A stretch of DNA of 64,000 nucleotides. It comes from Brevibacterium atlanticum. GTDB lineage: Bacteria; Actinomycetota; Actinomycetes; Actinomycetales; Brevibacteriaceae. Within the stretch, counting starts at the first letter, position 1; the number at the start of each line of letters is the position of its first letter. The notes under the pieces are model-generated. The model was given only the letters and a program-made list of their open reading frames with translations. It was not told where the DNA came from and did no database searches. The stretch is taken from the NCBI RefSeq assembly GCF_011617245.1, contig NZ_CP050152.1, forward strand, positions 3,958,503 through 4,022,502, written 5' to 3'. Shown here piece by piece: positions 7,558-15,553 of this stretch. The position numbers were made by a program, and so were the translations under genes.

Positions 7558-10203
7558 TCAGCCCGGACGGTAATCGTCGAGGAGCTGGGCGACGCGGATG
7601 TAACCGAGGTGCGAGTACGCCTGCGGGTGGTTGCCCAGGTGCGTCTCGGCGACCGGGTCGTACTCCTCCGACAGCAGGCCGGTGGGCCCGAGCAGGTTGT
7701 CGACCTGCCGGAACAGGTCCCACGCGTCGTCGATGCGCCCGACCTTGATGAAGGCTTCGATGAGCCAGGTCGTGCAGATGTGGAATCCGCCCTCAAGCCC
7801 GGGCAGTCCGTCGTCGTAGCGGTACCGGAAGACCGTGGGACCGACCCGCAGCTCCCGCTCGACCGCATCGACGGTGGCCACGAACCGCGGGTCGTCGGCG
7901 TCGACGAGCCCCGAGAGCCCGACGAACAGTGCCGCCGAGTCGAGATCCTTCTCCCCATAGGCGACGGTGAAGGCTCCCACCTCCTCGTCGTAGCCGTGCG
8001 TGAGGACGTCCTGGGCGATCTCCTCGCGCAGCTGCCGCCACGCCCCGGGCGGCTCCCGATCGAACCGCTCGGCGATCCGCAGCGCCCGATCCACCGTCAC
8101 CCAGCACATCACCCGCGTGTACACATTGTGCTTCGGCGGTCGCCTGGCCTCCCAGATCCCGTGTTCGGCCTCGAACCACCTCTTGCCGACCGCCTCGACC
8201 ATCTGACACGTCAGCGTCCAATAATCATCGGGAAGCTCGCCGAGGTGGCCGCTGAGTTCGTCGAGCAGCTCCGTGACCGGGCCGAACACGTCCAACTGGA
8301 CCTGGTGCTCCGCGGCGTTGCCGACTCGCACCGGACGGGATCCGGCGTATCCGGGCAGGTCCGCGAGGACCGCCTCGGTGGTCAGTGCCGAACCGTCGAC
8401 GGCGTAGAGGGGGTGGAGTTGTTCGGGTGAGACCGTGCGGGCGAGGATCCTGGCCAGCCAGGACAGGAACCCCTCGGCCTCTCCGGTCGAGCCGAGCGCG
8501 AGCAGGGCGCGCACGGTCATCGACCCGTCGCGCAGCCACGTGTACCGGTAGTCCCAGTTGCGCACGCCGCCGATGCCCTCGGGCAGGGAGGTCGTGGGGG
8601 CGGCGAGGACTCCGCCGGTGGGTTCGTGGCATAGGGCGCGCAGGGTGATCGCGGAGCGGATGACCTCTTCGCGGTGGTGGCCGGGCAGGTGAAGTGACTC
8701 GACCCAGTTCGTCCAGAAGTTCAGGGCACGGTCGCGCACATGGTGCTCCCCGCCGGTGGCCATATAGCCGGCATCCCCGGTGCCCGTGCCGCATGCGAGC
8801 ACGAGCACGACCCGGCCGCCTGGCTGCTGCGAGGGTACGACGGTCGCCTCGGCGGTGTGGGAGTCGCCGGTCTCGATGAGTTCGAAGTCCAGACCCGGGG
8901 CGTGGAGCTCGATCGGTTCCGAGGTCCCGAGCACGGACACCCCGTCGGCGCTGCGGACCATGCGGGTGGGCACGGTCGCGTAGTCGAGGCGTGGGGAGAA
9001 GCGGACCCGGGTGGGGGCATCGCCGGTGAGGACTCGCACGACGATCGTGTCATCGCTGTGCCCGTCGACAGGGGCGAGGTAGTCGACACAGCTCAGCCCC
9101 GCCCACCGGGTCTCGAGCAGGGTCGAGTTCCCGAGGTAGCGCTGCGTCATCGGGGCCGCCCCCGAGGCGGGTGCGACGGCGAAGAAGCCGGCCGCCTCGG
9201 TGCCGAGGATCTCGGAGAACATCGAAGCCGAGTGCGGCAGCGGGTGCGGCATCCAGCAGATGCTGCCTGCCGGGTCGACGAGCGCGGTCGACTGCCCGTT
9301 GCCGAGCAGGCTGTGTCGCTGAATCGGGGTGGCGCGGCGGCCGAAGAGCCAGGATTTGCGCAGCTCGAACAGGGCACCGAGGACGACGGATACCTCATCA
9401 GGCGAGCGCAGCCGGAAGTCGGCATGCGTGGTCTCGGGGCCGTCGCCGACCTTGAGTCCGAGGTCGGTGTCTCCGAGGGTCTCGAGGGCGAACTCATCGG
9501 CGGTGTCGTCGCCGATGAACACCACGGATTCGGCCCCGGTGCGCTCCCGCAGCCGCGTCAGCGCATCGGCCTTCGACGAGGGCACCACGGACAGGTCGAT
9601 GACCTGCTTGCCGCGGGTCGGGTGGATCGGATGGGCGGCAGCGAGCGTCTCGACCGCGGATTCGATGCGGTCCCGCTCCGCCTCGGCGAGGCCGCGCAGA
9701 TGGACCGCGGCCCCGGTCGTCTTGTGTTCGATGACCTCGCGGGGCAGGGAGCGGGTGAGGTCGGCGCGGAAGTCGGCCAAGCTCGCCCGCTGCTCTTCGT
9801 CGAGGCTGTCGACGGTGAACGTGTCCGTCTCCCCTCCGTGCGATCCGAAGAGGTGGACCTCCCGGGGCAGGCGCGACATGGCCGCGAGGTCGCGGAGGCT
9901 CCGACCGGAGATCACCCCCGCCGAGGTGGTCGGCAGGAGGGCGAGCGCGCGCAGTGAATCGGCCGAGCTCTCCAGTGGGAACGCCTGGCTGGGGACGTCG
10001 ACGATCGGGGCGATCGTGCCGTCGTAGTCAGTGGCGACGAGGAGGGATGGTGCGCGGGAGAGTTCGAAGAGCCGCCGGAACAGGATGGGGTCGAGGGCAC
10101 GGCTGGCCTCGGCGAGGTCGCCGAGGAGTTCAGACGACCTCACTGAGGCGGCGATGGTGGCCAGTCGGGATTCGGTTGCGCTCTCGTGCTCGACAGTGCT
10201 CAT
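7558..10203 (-). CDS. Trehalose-6-phosphate phosphatase fused to GH15 hydrolase (trehalase/glucoamylase type)
   Basis: An 881-residue bifunctional protein. Residues about 45-280 are an OtsB-type HAD phosphatase with the nucleophile motif DYDGT and later FIGDDTADE. Residues about 290-880 are a GH15 hydrolase: HSLLGNGQSTALVD at its start, RNWDYRYTWLRDGS carrying the first catalytic-region motif, and GNHPQAYSHLGYI at the end. OtsB dephosphorylates trehalose-6-phosphate to trehalose; GH15 members in actinobacteria include trehalases. If the second domain is a trehalase, one chain would make and then cleave trehalose to glucose. No otsA is nearby. Both domains look intact and full length. Confidence 0.9.
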   Translation of the reverse strand: MSTVEHESATESRLATIAASVRSSELLGDLAEASRALDPILFRRLFELSRAPSLLVATDYDGTIAPIVDVPSQAFPLESSADSLRALALLPTTSAGVISGRSLRDLAAMSRLPREVHLFGSHGGETDTFTVDSLDEEQRASLADFRADLTRSLPREVIEHKTTGAAVHLRGLAEAERDRIESAVETLAAAHPIHPTRGKQVIDLSVVPSSKADALTRLRERTGAESVVFIGDDTADEFALETLGDTDLGLKVGDGPETTHADFRLRSPDEVSVVLGALFELRKSWLFGRRATPIQRHSLLGNGQSTALVDPAGSICWMPHPLPHSASMFSEILGTEAAGFFAVAPASGAAPMTQRYLGNSTLLETRWAGLSCVDYLAPVDGHSDDTIVVRVLTGDAPTRVRFSPRLDYATVPTRMVRSADGVSVLGTSEPIELHAPGLDFELIETGDSHTAEATVVPSQQPGGRVVLVLACGTGTGDAGYMATGGEHHVRDRALNFWTNWVESLHLPGHHREEVIRSAITLRALCHEPTGGVLAAPTTSLPEGIGGVRNWDYRYTWLRDGSMTVRALLALGSTGEAEGFLSWLARILARTVSPEQLHPLYAVDGSALTTEAVLADLPGYAGSRPVRVGNAAEHQVQLDVFGPVTELLDELSGHLGELPDDYWTLTCQMVEAVGKRWFEAEHGIWEARRPPKHNVYTRVMCWVTVDRALRIAERFDREPPGAWRQLREEIAQDVLTHGYDEEVGAFTVAYGEKDLDSAALFVGLSGLVDADDPRFVATVDAVERELRVGPTVFRYRYDDGLPGLEGGFHICTTWLIEAFIKVGRIDDAWDLFRQVDNLLGPTGLLSEEYDPVAETHLGNHPQAYSHLGYIRVAQLLDDYRPG

Positions 10204-10288
10204 CTCACCTCGGGTGTCTCGGTCGGCTCGGTGCCGTTGGGCGTCGGGGCGGTGTTTCCGTACTGCCGGTCAGGAGAGGTCCTGCCGG

Positions 10289-11125
10289 TCAGGGCTCATT
10301 CTTCGTGGCGGTCTCGTCGGGAGTCTCGTCGTCGGAGGGATCGATTTCAGTGGGGTCGGAAGACGGCCCTGCAGGGGCGACCGGGGTGTCGGCGGCCTCG
10401 GAGTCGTCGGCGGCGGGGGTGGGTGCGGCCGCCTCGGCGGGGGTGTCGATCTGTTCAGGACGGTCGGCCTGTTCAGAGTTGTCGGCCAGATCGGAACGGT
10501 CTGTCCGGCGGGCGAGCTGACGGGCTTTGCTCAGGCGGGAGTACCCGCCGATGATGAAGATCACGCCGACGATGAGGGTGGCCGCGCCGGTGAAGCCGAG
10601 GATCGACAGGGCCTCCATGCCGTCGCCGAAGATGAGGATGACGCCGAGCAGCACATGGACCCCGGCGGCGATGAGGAAGTCCGAGGCCATCGGCTGGCTG
10701 CGCAGCTGTCGGTAGCTCCAGAACTCGAGCGCCCCGTGGAGGAGGGCCCAGATGCTCAGGGCCGCGCGCAGCTCGGCGGGCTGGTCGGCGAGGAAGAGGA
10801 AGACGATGGCCGGAACGGTGATGACGGCCTGCCCGTAGATCGCGGTGCGCATGGTCAGCGGTGCGCGGACGGCTTCGAACACGAGGACCAGGGCGAAAAG
10901 GATGAGATAGGCGATGGCGAGGTGGTCGACGACGTCGGTCGGCAGTCTCAGCTGCGCGGGATTCGTGGCATCGCGGGGCCAGAAGACGGTGACGATGCCG
11001 AAGACGACACCGAGGATGCCGCGGACGATCATCGGGGCGCCGAACCGCTTCGCCGCGGCGACGGCCTCGGGGGAGGCCTCGGAACGCTGGGGCGTGGATT
11101 CGGTGCGCGGTTCTTCGGTACTCAT
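10289..11125 (-). CDS. DUF308/HdeD-like membrane protein
   Basis: A 278-residue membrane protein with about six helices between residues 30 and 205, arranged like the repeated helix pairs of the DUF308/HdeD group, followed by a long acidic, Pro/Ala/Asp/Thr-rich cytoplasmic tail of about 75 residues. HdeD in Escherichia coli is linked to acid resistance; a role here is unproven. It is downstream of, and in the opposite direction to, the regulator at 11.2 kb. ATG at 11125 is preferred to the adjoining GTG. Confidence 0.7.
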   Translation of the reverse strand: MSTEEPRTESTPQRSEASPEAVAAAKRFGAPMIVRGILGVVFGIVTVFWPRDATNPAQLRLPTDVVDHLAIAYLILFALVLVFEAVRAPLTMRTAIYGQAVITVPAIVFLFLADQPAELRAALSIWALLHGALEFWSYRQLRSQPMASDFLIAAGVHVLLGVILIFGDGMEALSILGFTGAATLIVGVIFIIGGYSRLSKARQLARRTDRSDLADNSEQADRPEQIDTPAEAAAPTPAADDSEAADTPVAPAGPSSDPTEIDPSDDETPDETATKNEP

Positions 11126-11194
11126 CACGGCACCAGTCTAAGTCTCCCGGCCGAGTCTGTCCGATCAGCCCCCTTTCAGCGTTATGCGCGGTAT

Positions 11195-11210
11195 TTACGT
11201 AATTACGTAA
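11195..11210. promoter_or_regulatory. Perfect 16-bp palindrome, likely operator
   Basis: TTACGTAATTACGTAA is a perfect palindrome made of two TTACGTAA copies. It lies 18 nt before the start of the winged-helix regulator, in a locally AT-rich stretch, so autoregulation is likely (inference). Confidence 0.6.
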
Positions 11211-11228
11211 TTTATGTATGATTGCGGC

Positions 11229-11828
11229 ATGGAATCGACATCGTCACCCGAGCAACGCGACCACGACGACAGCCACGTCGACGTCAGCGACCGCCTGTCC
11301 GCACTCGAACGTCGGGTCGCCGAGCTCGAAGCCGACGCGACCAGCGCACCCAAGGCCGAGGACGCTTCGGCCGTTGCCGACCATGCGCTTGACGGCGGCA
11401 CGACCGGCGCCGGTCTCCCCGGCGATGCGGACACGTTCTGGGCTCTGCACGGACTGGTCGACCACCTCGGCGACGGGGTGACCTACACCGGGCACACGAC
11501 TCCGCCGGGATCCGAGGGTCCCGTCTCGTGGCAGGTGGGGATGTCGAGTGAGGGGTTGGCTCAGATCGACTTCGCCGAGGCGGCCGGCCCCCTGGCCGCG
11601 CTCGGGCACCCCGTCCGTCTGCAGCTGCTCCAGTCGATCTACGAGGGCACGACCACCGTGGCCGAGCTCGGGAAGGACGAACGCTTCGGCACGACCGGGC
11701 AGATCTATCACCATGTCCATGCTTTGGCCTCGGCCGGTTGGCTCGAGAACGCCCGCCGAGGACACTGGCGGGTGCCGGCCCAGCGGATCATCCCGCTACT
11801 CACGCTCGTGCTCATCGGCACGCACTGA
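11229..11828 (+). CDS. ArsR-like winged-helix regulator
   Basis: A 199-residue DNA-binding protein. The N-terminal 30 residues form a likely coiled coil (SDRLSALERRVAELEAD); the C-terminal 80 residues hold a winged helix (PLAALGHPVRLQLLQSIYEG, then TTGQIYHHVHALASAGWL as recognition helix and turn). This is the pattern of HTH_20/ArsR-like regulators. It heads a three-gene operon with a serine hydrolase (72 nt later) and a small membrane protein. A 16-bp palindrome overlaps its promoter. ATG at 11229 is chosen over 11214 because 11214 lies almost against the palindrome. Confidence 0.82.
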   Translation: MESTSSPEQRDHDDSHVDVSDRLSALERRVAELEADATSAPKAEDASAVADHALDGGTTGAGLPGDADTFWALHGLVDHLGDGVTYTGHTTPPGSEGPVSWQVGMSSEGLAQIDFAEAAGPLAALGHPVRLQLLQSIYEGTTTVAELGKDERFGTTGQIYHHVHALASAGWLENARRGHWRVPAQRIIPLLTLVLIGTH

Positions 11829-11899
11829 CCGGCGGCTCGCACTGACCGGCGCACACCGTTCACCACCGCATATCCCACCCCTGATCACCAGGAGGAACG

Positions 11900-12997
11900 A
11901 TGCACACCACCGACGCACCGAGCACTTCCACGACAACCGCGGGGCCGCCTCGGCGCAGGATGACCGCCTTTGCTGCGGCAGCGATCGCGGCCGCGCTGCT
12001 CGCCGTGATCACCCCGTGGCCGCGCGGATTCCAGGGGACACCCACCGGTGACGCCGCGCTCATGTCCGCACTCGAAGGGGCGCTGGGCAGCAAGCACTGG
12101 CAGCACGTGGCCGCGGCCCGCATCGACGGCGACGAGGTCACCTTCGCCGGCACCGGAGCCGACGAGCACACCGAATTCGAGATCGGCTCGATCACGAAGA
12201 CCTTCACCGCCGCCCTCTTCGCCGATGCGATCGACCGCGGCGAGATCGATGCGGACACCACCCTCGGCGAGGTGTGGCCGCAGCTCGATGGGAAGGTCGC
12301 CGAGGTGACGCTCGAGTCCATCGCCATGCAGCGTTCGGGGCTGCCCTCCCAGGAGCCCGCGCCGAGCTTCGCCGACGGCGTCGGGACCCTGCTGTCGAAC
12401 TACCTCCGCACGGACCCTTATCGCGGGGACGCAGCGGACATCGTGGCGAGTCTCGAAGCGGTCGAGGTCGGCAAGGCCGAGCCCGAGTACTCGAACTACG
12501 GCTTCGCCGTCCTCGGGCAGGCCATCGCCGAGGTGACCGGGAAGGACTATGCCGACCTCGTCGCCGAACGCCTCACCGAACCGCTGGGGATGAAGGAGAC
12601 GTCCGTCCCGGGCTCCGCCGACGGGCTGTCCCACGGGTACACGGCCTCGGGGCTGCCCGCCGGGCCGTGGACGATGGGCGGTTCCGCACCTGCCGGGGCG
12701 ATCCGTTCGACCACACACGATATGGCGATCTGGCTGCGCGCAGTGCGCGATGGCAGTGCCCCCGGCGCCGAGGCGACCGAACCGAGGAAGGACTTCGACG
12801 ATTCCGACCGCATCGGCTGGGCCTGGTTCACGACGGAGAACCGAAGCCCGAACCTCACTTGGCATAACGGAGGAACAGGAGGGTATCGATCCTTCCTCGC
12901 CTTCAACGCCGAGTCAGGGCACGGCATCGTCGTGCTGAACGATTCCGCGAACGATGTCGATGCCGCGGCATCGATCATCTCAACGAAGGGAGCCTGA
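11900..12997 (+). CDS. Secreted/membrane serine hydrolase, beta-lactamase class C family
   Basis: A 365-residue member of the class C beta-lactamase/DD-peptidase-like serine hydrolases. The catalytic SxxK is SITK (in EIGSITKTF), the second motif is YSNYG, and the third is HNGGTGG. The N-terminal hydrophobic stretch (residues about 20-42) is a membrane anchor or signal. The start has a good AGGAGGAAC site. It lies between a winged-helix regulator and a four-helix membrane protein, and a second locus at 36.2-38.6 kb has the same set of functions. The substrate is unknown. Confidence 0.87.
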   Translation: MHTTDAPSTSTTTAGPPRRRMTAFAAAAIAAALLAVITPWPRGFQGTPTGDAALMSALEGALGSKHWQHVAAARIDGDEVTFAGTGADEHTEFEIGSITKTFTAALFADAIDRGEIDADTTLGEVWPQLDGKVAEVTLESIAMQRSGLPSQEPAPSFADGVGTLLSNYLRTDPYRGDAADIVASLEAVEVGKAEPEYSNYGFAVLGQAIAEVTGKDYADLVAERLTEPLGMKETSVPGSADGLSHGYTASGLPAGPWTMGGSAPAGAIRSTTHDMAIWLRAVRDGSAPGAEATEPRKDFDDSDRIGWAWFTTENRSPNLTWHNGGTGGYRSFLAFNAESGHGIVVLNDSANDVDAAASIISTKGA

Positions 12998-12999
12998 TC

Positions 13000-13374
13000 A
13001 TGAACCCGGAACTCATCTCGGCGGTCGTCGGTGCGGCCATCGTGGCCTGGGGAGCGTTCGCCGCGTTGCGGGCCCACAGATCGGAGACCCGCCTCGGCGC
13101 GCTCTCCGGAATGGCGACGGCGGCGATGTTCGTGCTGCTCATCCGCCTCGTCGCACCCTTCGGCGGGTGGGCCGACTGGTTCGTATGGGTGTGGCTGGCC
13201 GGCATGATCGCGATCGTCGTCGCAGTCGTCCGGGTCGCACTCGTCTGGCCCGACCGGCCGTGGCGGGCCGAGGACGAGAAGGCCCGCAGGAACGAAGCGA
13301 CCGGACTCGGATTCTCCGCCCTGCTCGCCGTCCTCATCGCCGGCGCGCTGGTCGTGCCGGGTCTGTTCCTCTGA
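13000..13374 (+). CDS. Four-helix membrane protein of the hydrolase operon
   Basis: A 124-residue protein with four predicted helices (about residues 4-24, 37-55, 60-82, 103-123) and a charged loop WPDRPWRAEDEKARR. It starts 2 nt after the hydrolase stop, so it is co-translated. No family is recognised. In position and size it parallels the 162-residue protein at 36998-37486 next to another serine hydrolase. Confidence 0.72.
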   Translation: MNPELISAVVGAAIVAWGAFAALRAHRSETRLGALSGMATAAMFVLLIRLVAPFGGWADWFVWVWLAGMIAIVVAVVRVALVWPDRPWRAEDEKARRNEATGLGFSALLAVLIAGALVVPGLFL

Positions 13375-13396
13375 CGGACGAGTCATCCGGCGCGCC

Positions 13397-13413
13397 GGGT
13401 GGCTCAGCCACCC
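13397..13413. terminator. Hairpin over the Rieske stop codon
   Basis: GGGTGGC (13397-13403) pairs perfectly with GCCACCC (13407-13413) around TCA, which is the reverse-strand stop codon of the Rieske gene. It lies between convergent genes only 29 nt apart. Confidence 0.4.
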
Positions 13414-13952
13414 TTGACGGTGAGGGTGCCGTCCTTCTCGGAGACCTCGTAGCTCTGCAGCGGCTCCTCCGCCGGCCCGCTGATCACTTCGCCGGTCGAG
13501 GCCGAGAACTCCGAGGCATGGCAGGGACAGATGATGGCCTCGGCGGTGACCTGCTTGACCTGGCATCCCTGGTGCGTGCACACCGAGGTGAAGGCGAAGA
13601 ACTCGCCCTTCTTCGGCTGGGTCACGACATAGGCGTCATCGATGACCGTGCCCGATCCGACCGGGACGTCGGAGGCGGCCACGGTCGCATCCTGGGCCGG
13701 CGTCGATCCCTGGTCCTGCGATCCGCCGTCATCCGATGAGCACGCCGAGGTGGCCGCCACCGAAGTGCCGATGACCGCCGCAGTCCCGGCCACGCCCACC
13801 GTGCGGATCACGCGGCGTCGGCTCGGGTTCGCAGGCGGGCCCTGGTGCGCGGTGGCGGGTTGGTCTGCAGAGGCAGTCTGGTGCGCAGGGCCAGGCTGGT
13901 CTGCCGGGCCGGGTTGGTCTGCGTTGATCGGGCTGTGCGTGCTCGGGTTCAT
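13404..13952 (-). CDS. Tat-exported Rieske [2Fe-2S] protein
   Basis: A 182-residue Rieske iron-sulfur protein. The cluster ligands are in CTHQGC and CPCHASEF, as in QcrA-like and stand-alone Rieske proteins. A twin-arginine signal (SRRRVIRTVGVAG) is followed by a hydrophobic stretch ending TSAC, so it may be a Tat-exported lipoprotein. Unusually about 45 residues of Gln/Pro/Ala-rich near-repeats (DQPGPA-type units) precede the twin arginine. The ATG at 13952 has AGGGAGCAGGA upstream. No cytochrome genes are adjacent, so the electron partner is unknown. Confidence 0.88.
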   Translation of the reverse strand: MNPSTHSPINADQPGPADQPGPAHQTASADQPATAHQGPPANPSRRRVIRTVGVAGTAAVIGTSVAATSACSSDDGGSQDQGSTPAQDATVAASDVPVGSGTVIDDAYVVTQPKKGEFFAFTSVCTHQGCQVKQVTAEAIICPCHASEFSASTGEVISGPAEEPLQSYEVSEKDGTLTVKGG

Positions 13953-14232
13953 CGGATCCTGCTCCCTCTCGCGAATGCATGCCGACACCACGGCACGAAC
14001 GTTCGCCTTCCAGCGTACAATCGCACACGGCTCGATGCTCGCCCATCGCCCCGGGACTCACCTGGGCGAATTCTCGGAAACGACACGGCGCGGTTACCAC
14101 CCAGGCGGATACGACTGAGCAGGGGGACCTGCGAAGGAATTCGCGTGCGAAGCGATCGGGAATTCCGGTCGACGGAAACGGTCGGCCACCTCGGCGAGCA
14201 TGCAGACCCACGAGACGAAAGGCGGTGCAGCA

Positions 14233-15444
14233 GTGCCCGATGAAATGATGTCGACGAACGGGTGGGGCTCGGCCCCGCGCGCCGCGTCCGGGTGGGGGCT
14301 GGCCGCCTCGGCGTATGTCTTCGCCGTCGTCATGATGGGCACGACCCTGCCCACTCCGCTCTACCCGCAGTACGAGGTCGAATTCGGCTTCGGCAACGCG
14401 CAGACGACCGTGCTCTTCGCAATCTATGCGGCCGGGGTCATCGCCTCCCTCGTCCTCTTCGGACGCTTCTCCGAGGCCATCGGCCGGCGTCCTCTGCTCG
14501 CGGCCGGGGTGGTCCTGTCGGTCGCCTCGGCGGTGCTGTTCATGATCGGCAGCAGCCTGGGCCTCCTCTACACGGGCCGAGTCCTCTCGGGACTGGCCGC
14601 GGGAATCTTCACGGCCACGGGCACGGTCACGGTGCTCGAGAACGCCCCGTCCGGGCGTCACCGACTCGCAGCGTCGCTGGCCACGGCGGCGAACATGGGC
14701 GGTCTCGGGCTCGGGATCCTCATGGCGGGGCTGCTCGCGCGCTTCGCTCCCGGCCCCCTGTTCACTCCGTTCCTCGTCAATGCGATCACCCTCGTCATCG
14801 CCGGGTTCGCGCTCATCATCGTCCGCGACCGGGTCCAGCCGAATCCGGCGGCCCTGCGCCTGCAGCTGCCCGGCATCCCCGCGGAGTCCAGGCGCATCTT
14901 CCTCGCCGCGTGTCCCGGTGCGATCGCGGGTTTCACGCTGTGCGGACTGTACTCGGCGATCGCCCCGAACTTCATGGGCCAGACACTGCACGTCACCTCA
15001 CCTGCGGTGACCGGCACGGTTGTCTTCCTCCTCTTCGGCGCCTCGGCGACGGCTCAGCTCATCTTCCGCGACCTCGCCGACCGCACACTCATCGTGCTCG
15101 GATCGACGACGATGATCATCAGCATGGCCGCACTCGTCATCGCCCTCGAAACCGGTTCGCTCAGCCTGCTCATCGTCTCCTCGCTGCTGGCCGGAATGGG
15201 CCAGGGGCTCGTGTTCATGACGGGCATGCGGGCGATCACGACAGCAACCCAACCCGAACGACGCACCGAGGCGACCACCTCGTATTTCATCGTCGCCTAC
15301 CTCGCAATGTCGCTGCCGGCCGTCGGCGCCGGTCTGCTCGCCTCGGGGATCGGTCTGGCGGGATCGACGACGGTCTTCGCCGCGGCCGTGGCCTGCGTGT
15401 GCGTGGTCGGCCTGCTGGCCTCCGGACGGTTCGCTGCGAAGTGA
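14233..15444 (+). CDS. MFS drug/metabolite exporter
   Basis: A major facilitator of about 400 residues with 12 predicted helices. The loop between helices 2 and 3 reads GRFSEAIGRRPLL, the MFS motif A, and helix 5 has the antiporter-like GLGLGILMAGLLA. This suggests proton-driven export; the substrate cannot be read from sequence. GTG at 14233 is chosen because GAAAGGCGG sits 8 nt upstream; ATG at 14200 or 14245 are alternatives. A GGAATTC...GAATTCC inverted repeat (14136-14166) lies upstream. Confidence 0.85.
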   Translation: MPDEMMSTNGWGSAPRAASGWGLAASAYVFAVVMMGTTLPTPLYPQYEVEFGFGNAQTTVLFAIYAAGVIASLVLFGRFSEAIGRRPLLAAGVVLSVASAVLFMIGSSLGLLYTGRVLSGLAAGIFTATGTVTVLENAPSGRHRLAASLATAANMGGLGLGILMAGLLARFAPGPLFTPFLVNAITLVIAGFALIIVRDRVQPNPAALRLQLPGIPAESRRIFLAACPGAIAGFTLCGLYSAIAPNFMGQTLHVTSPAVTGTVVFLLFGASATAQLIFRDLADRTLIVLGSTTMIISMAALVIALETGSLSLLIVSSLLAGMGQGLVFMTGMRAITTATQPERRTEATTSYFIVAYLAMSLPAVGAGLLASGIGLAGSTTVFAAAVACVCVVGLLASGRFAAK

Positions 15445-15553
15445 GGGGCGGGCGCCTACGAAGTGAGGGGCGGCGTGGGTACGGCCGCGGCGCAACGACG
15501 GCCCGGTACGGCCGGGGAACCCGGAGTCAGTGTCGTGAACTAGGGTGGAGGGC

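Noticed and set aside
8740-9957. 405-codon open frame opposite the OtsB-GH15 gene
   Set aside because: Arg/Gly-rich shadow frame on a confident coding region.
15427-15475. Duplicated GAAGTGAGGGGCG sequence after the MFS gene
   Set aside because: Short two-copy repeat without symmetry or clear function; could be local slippage.
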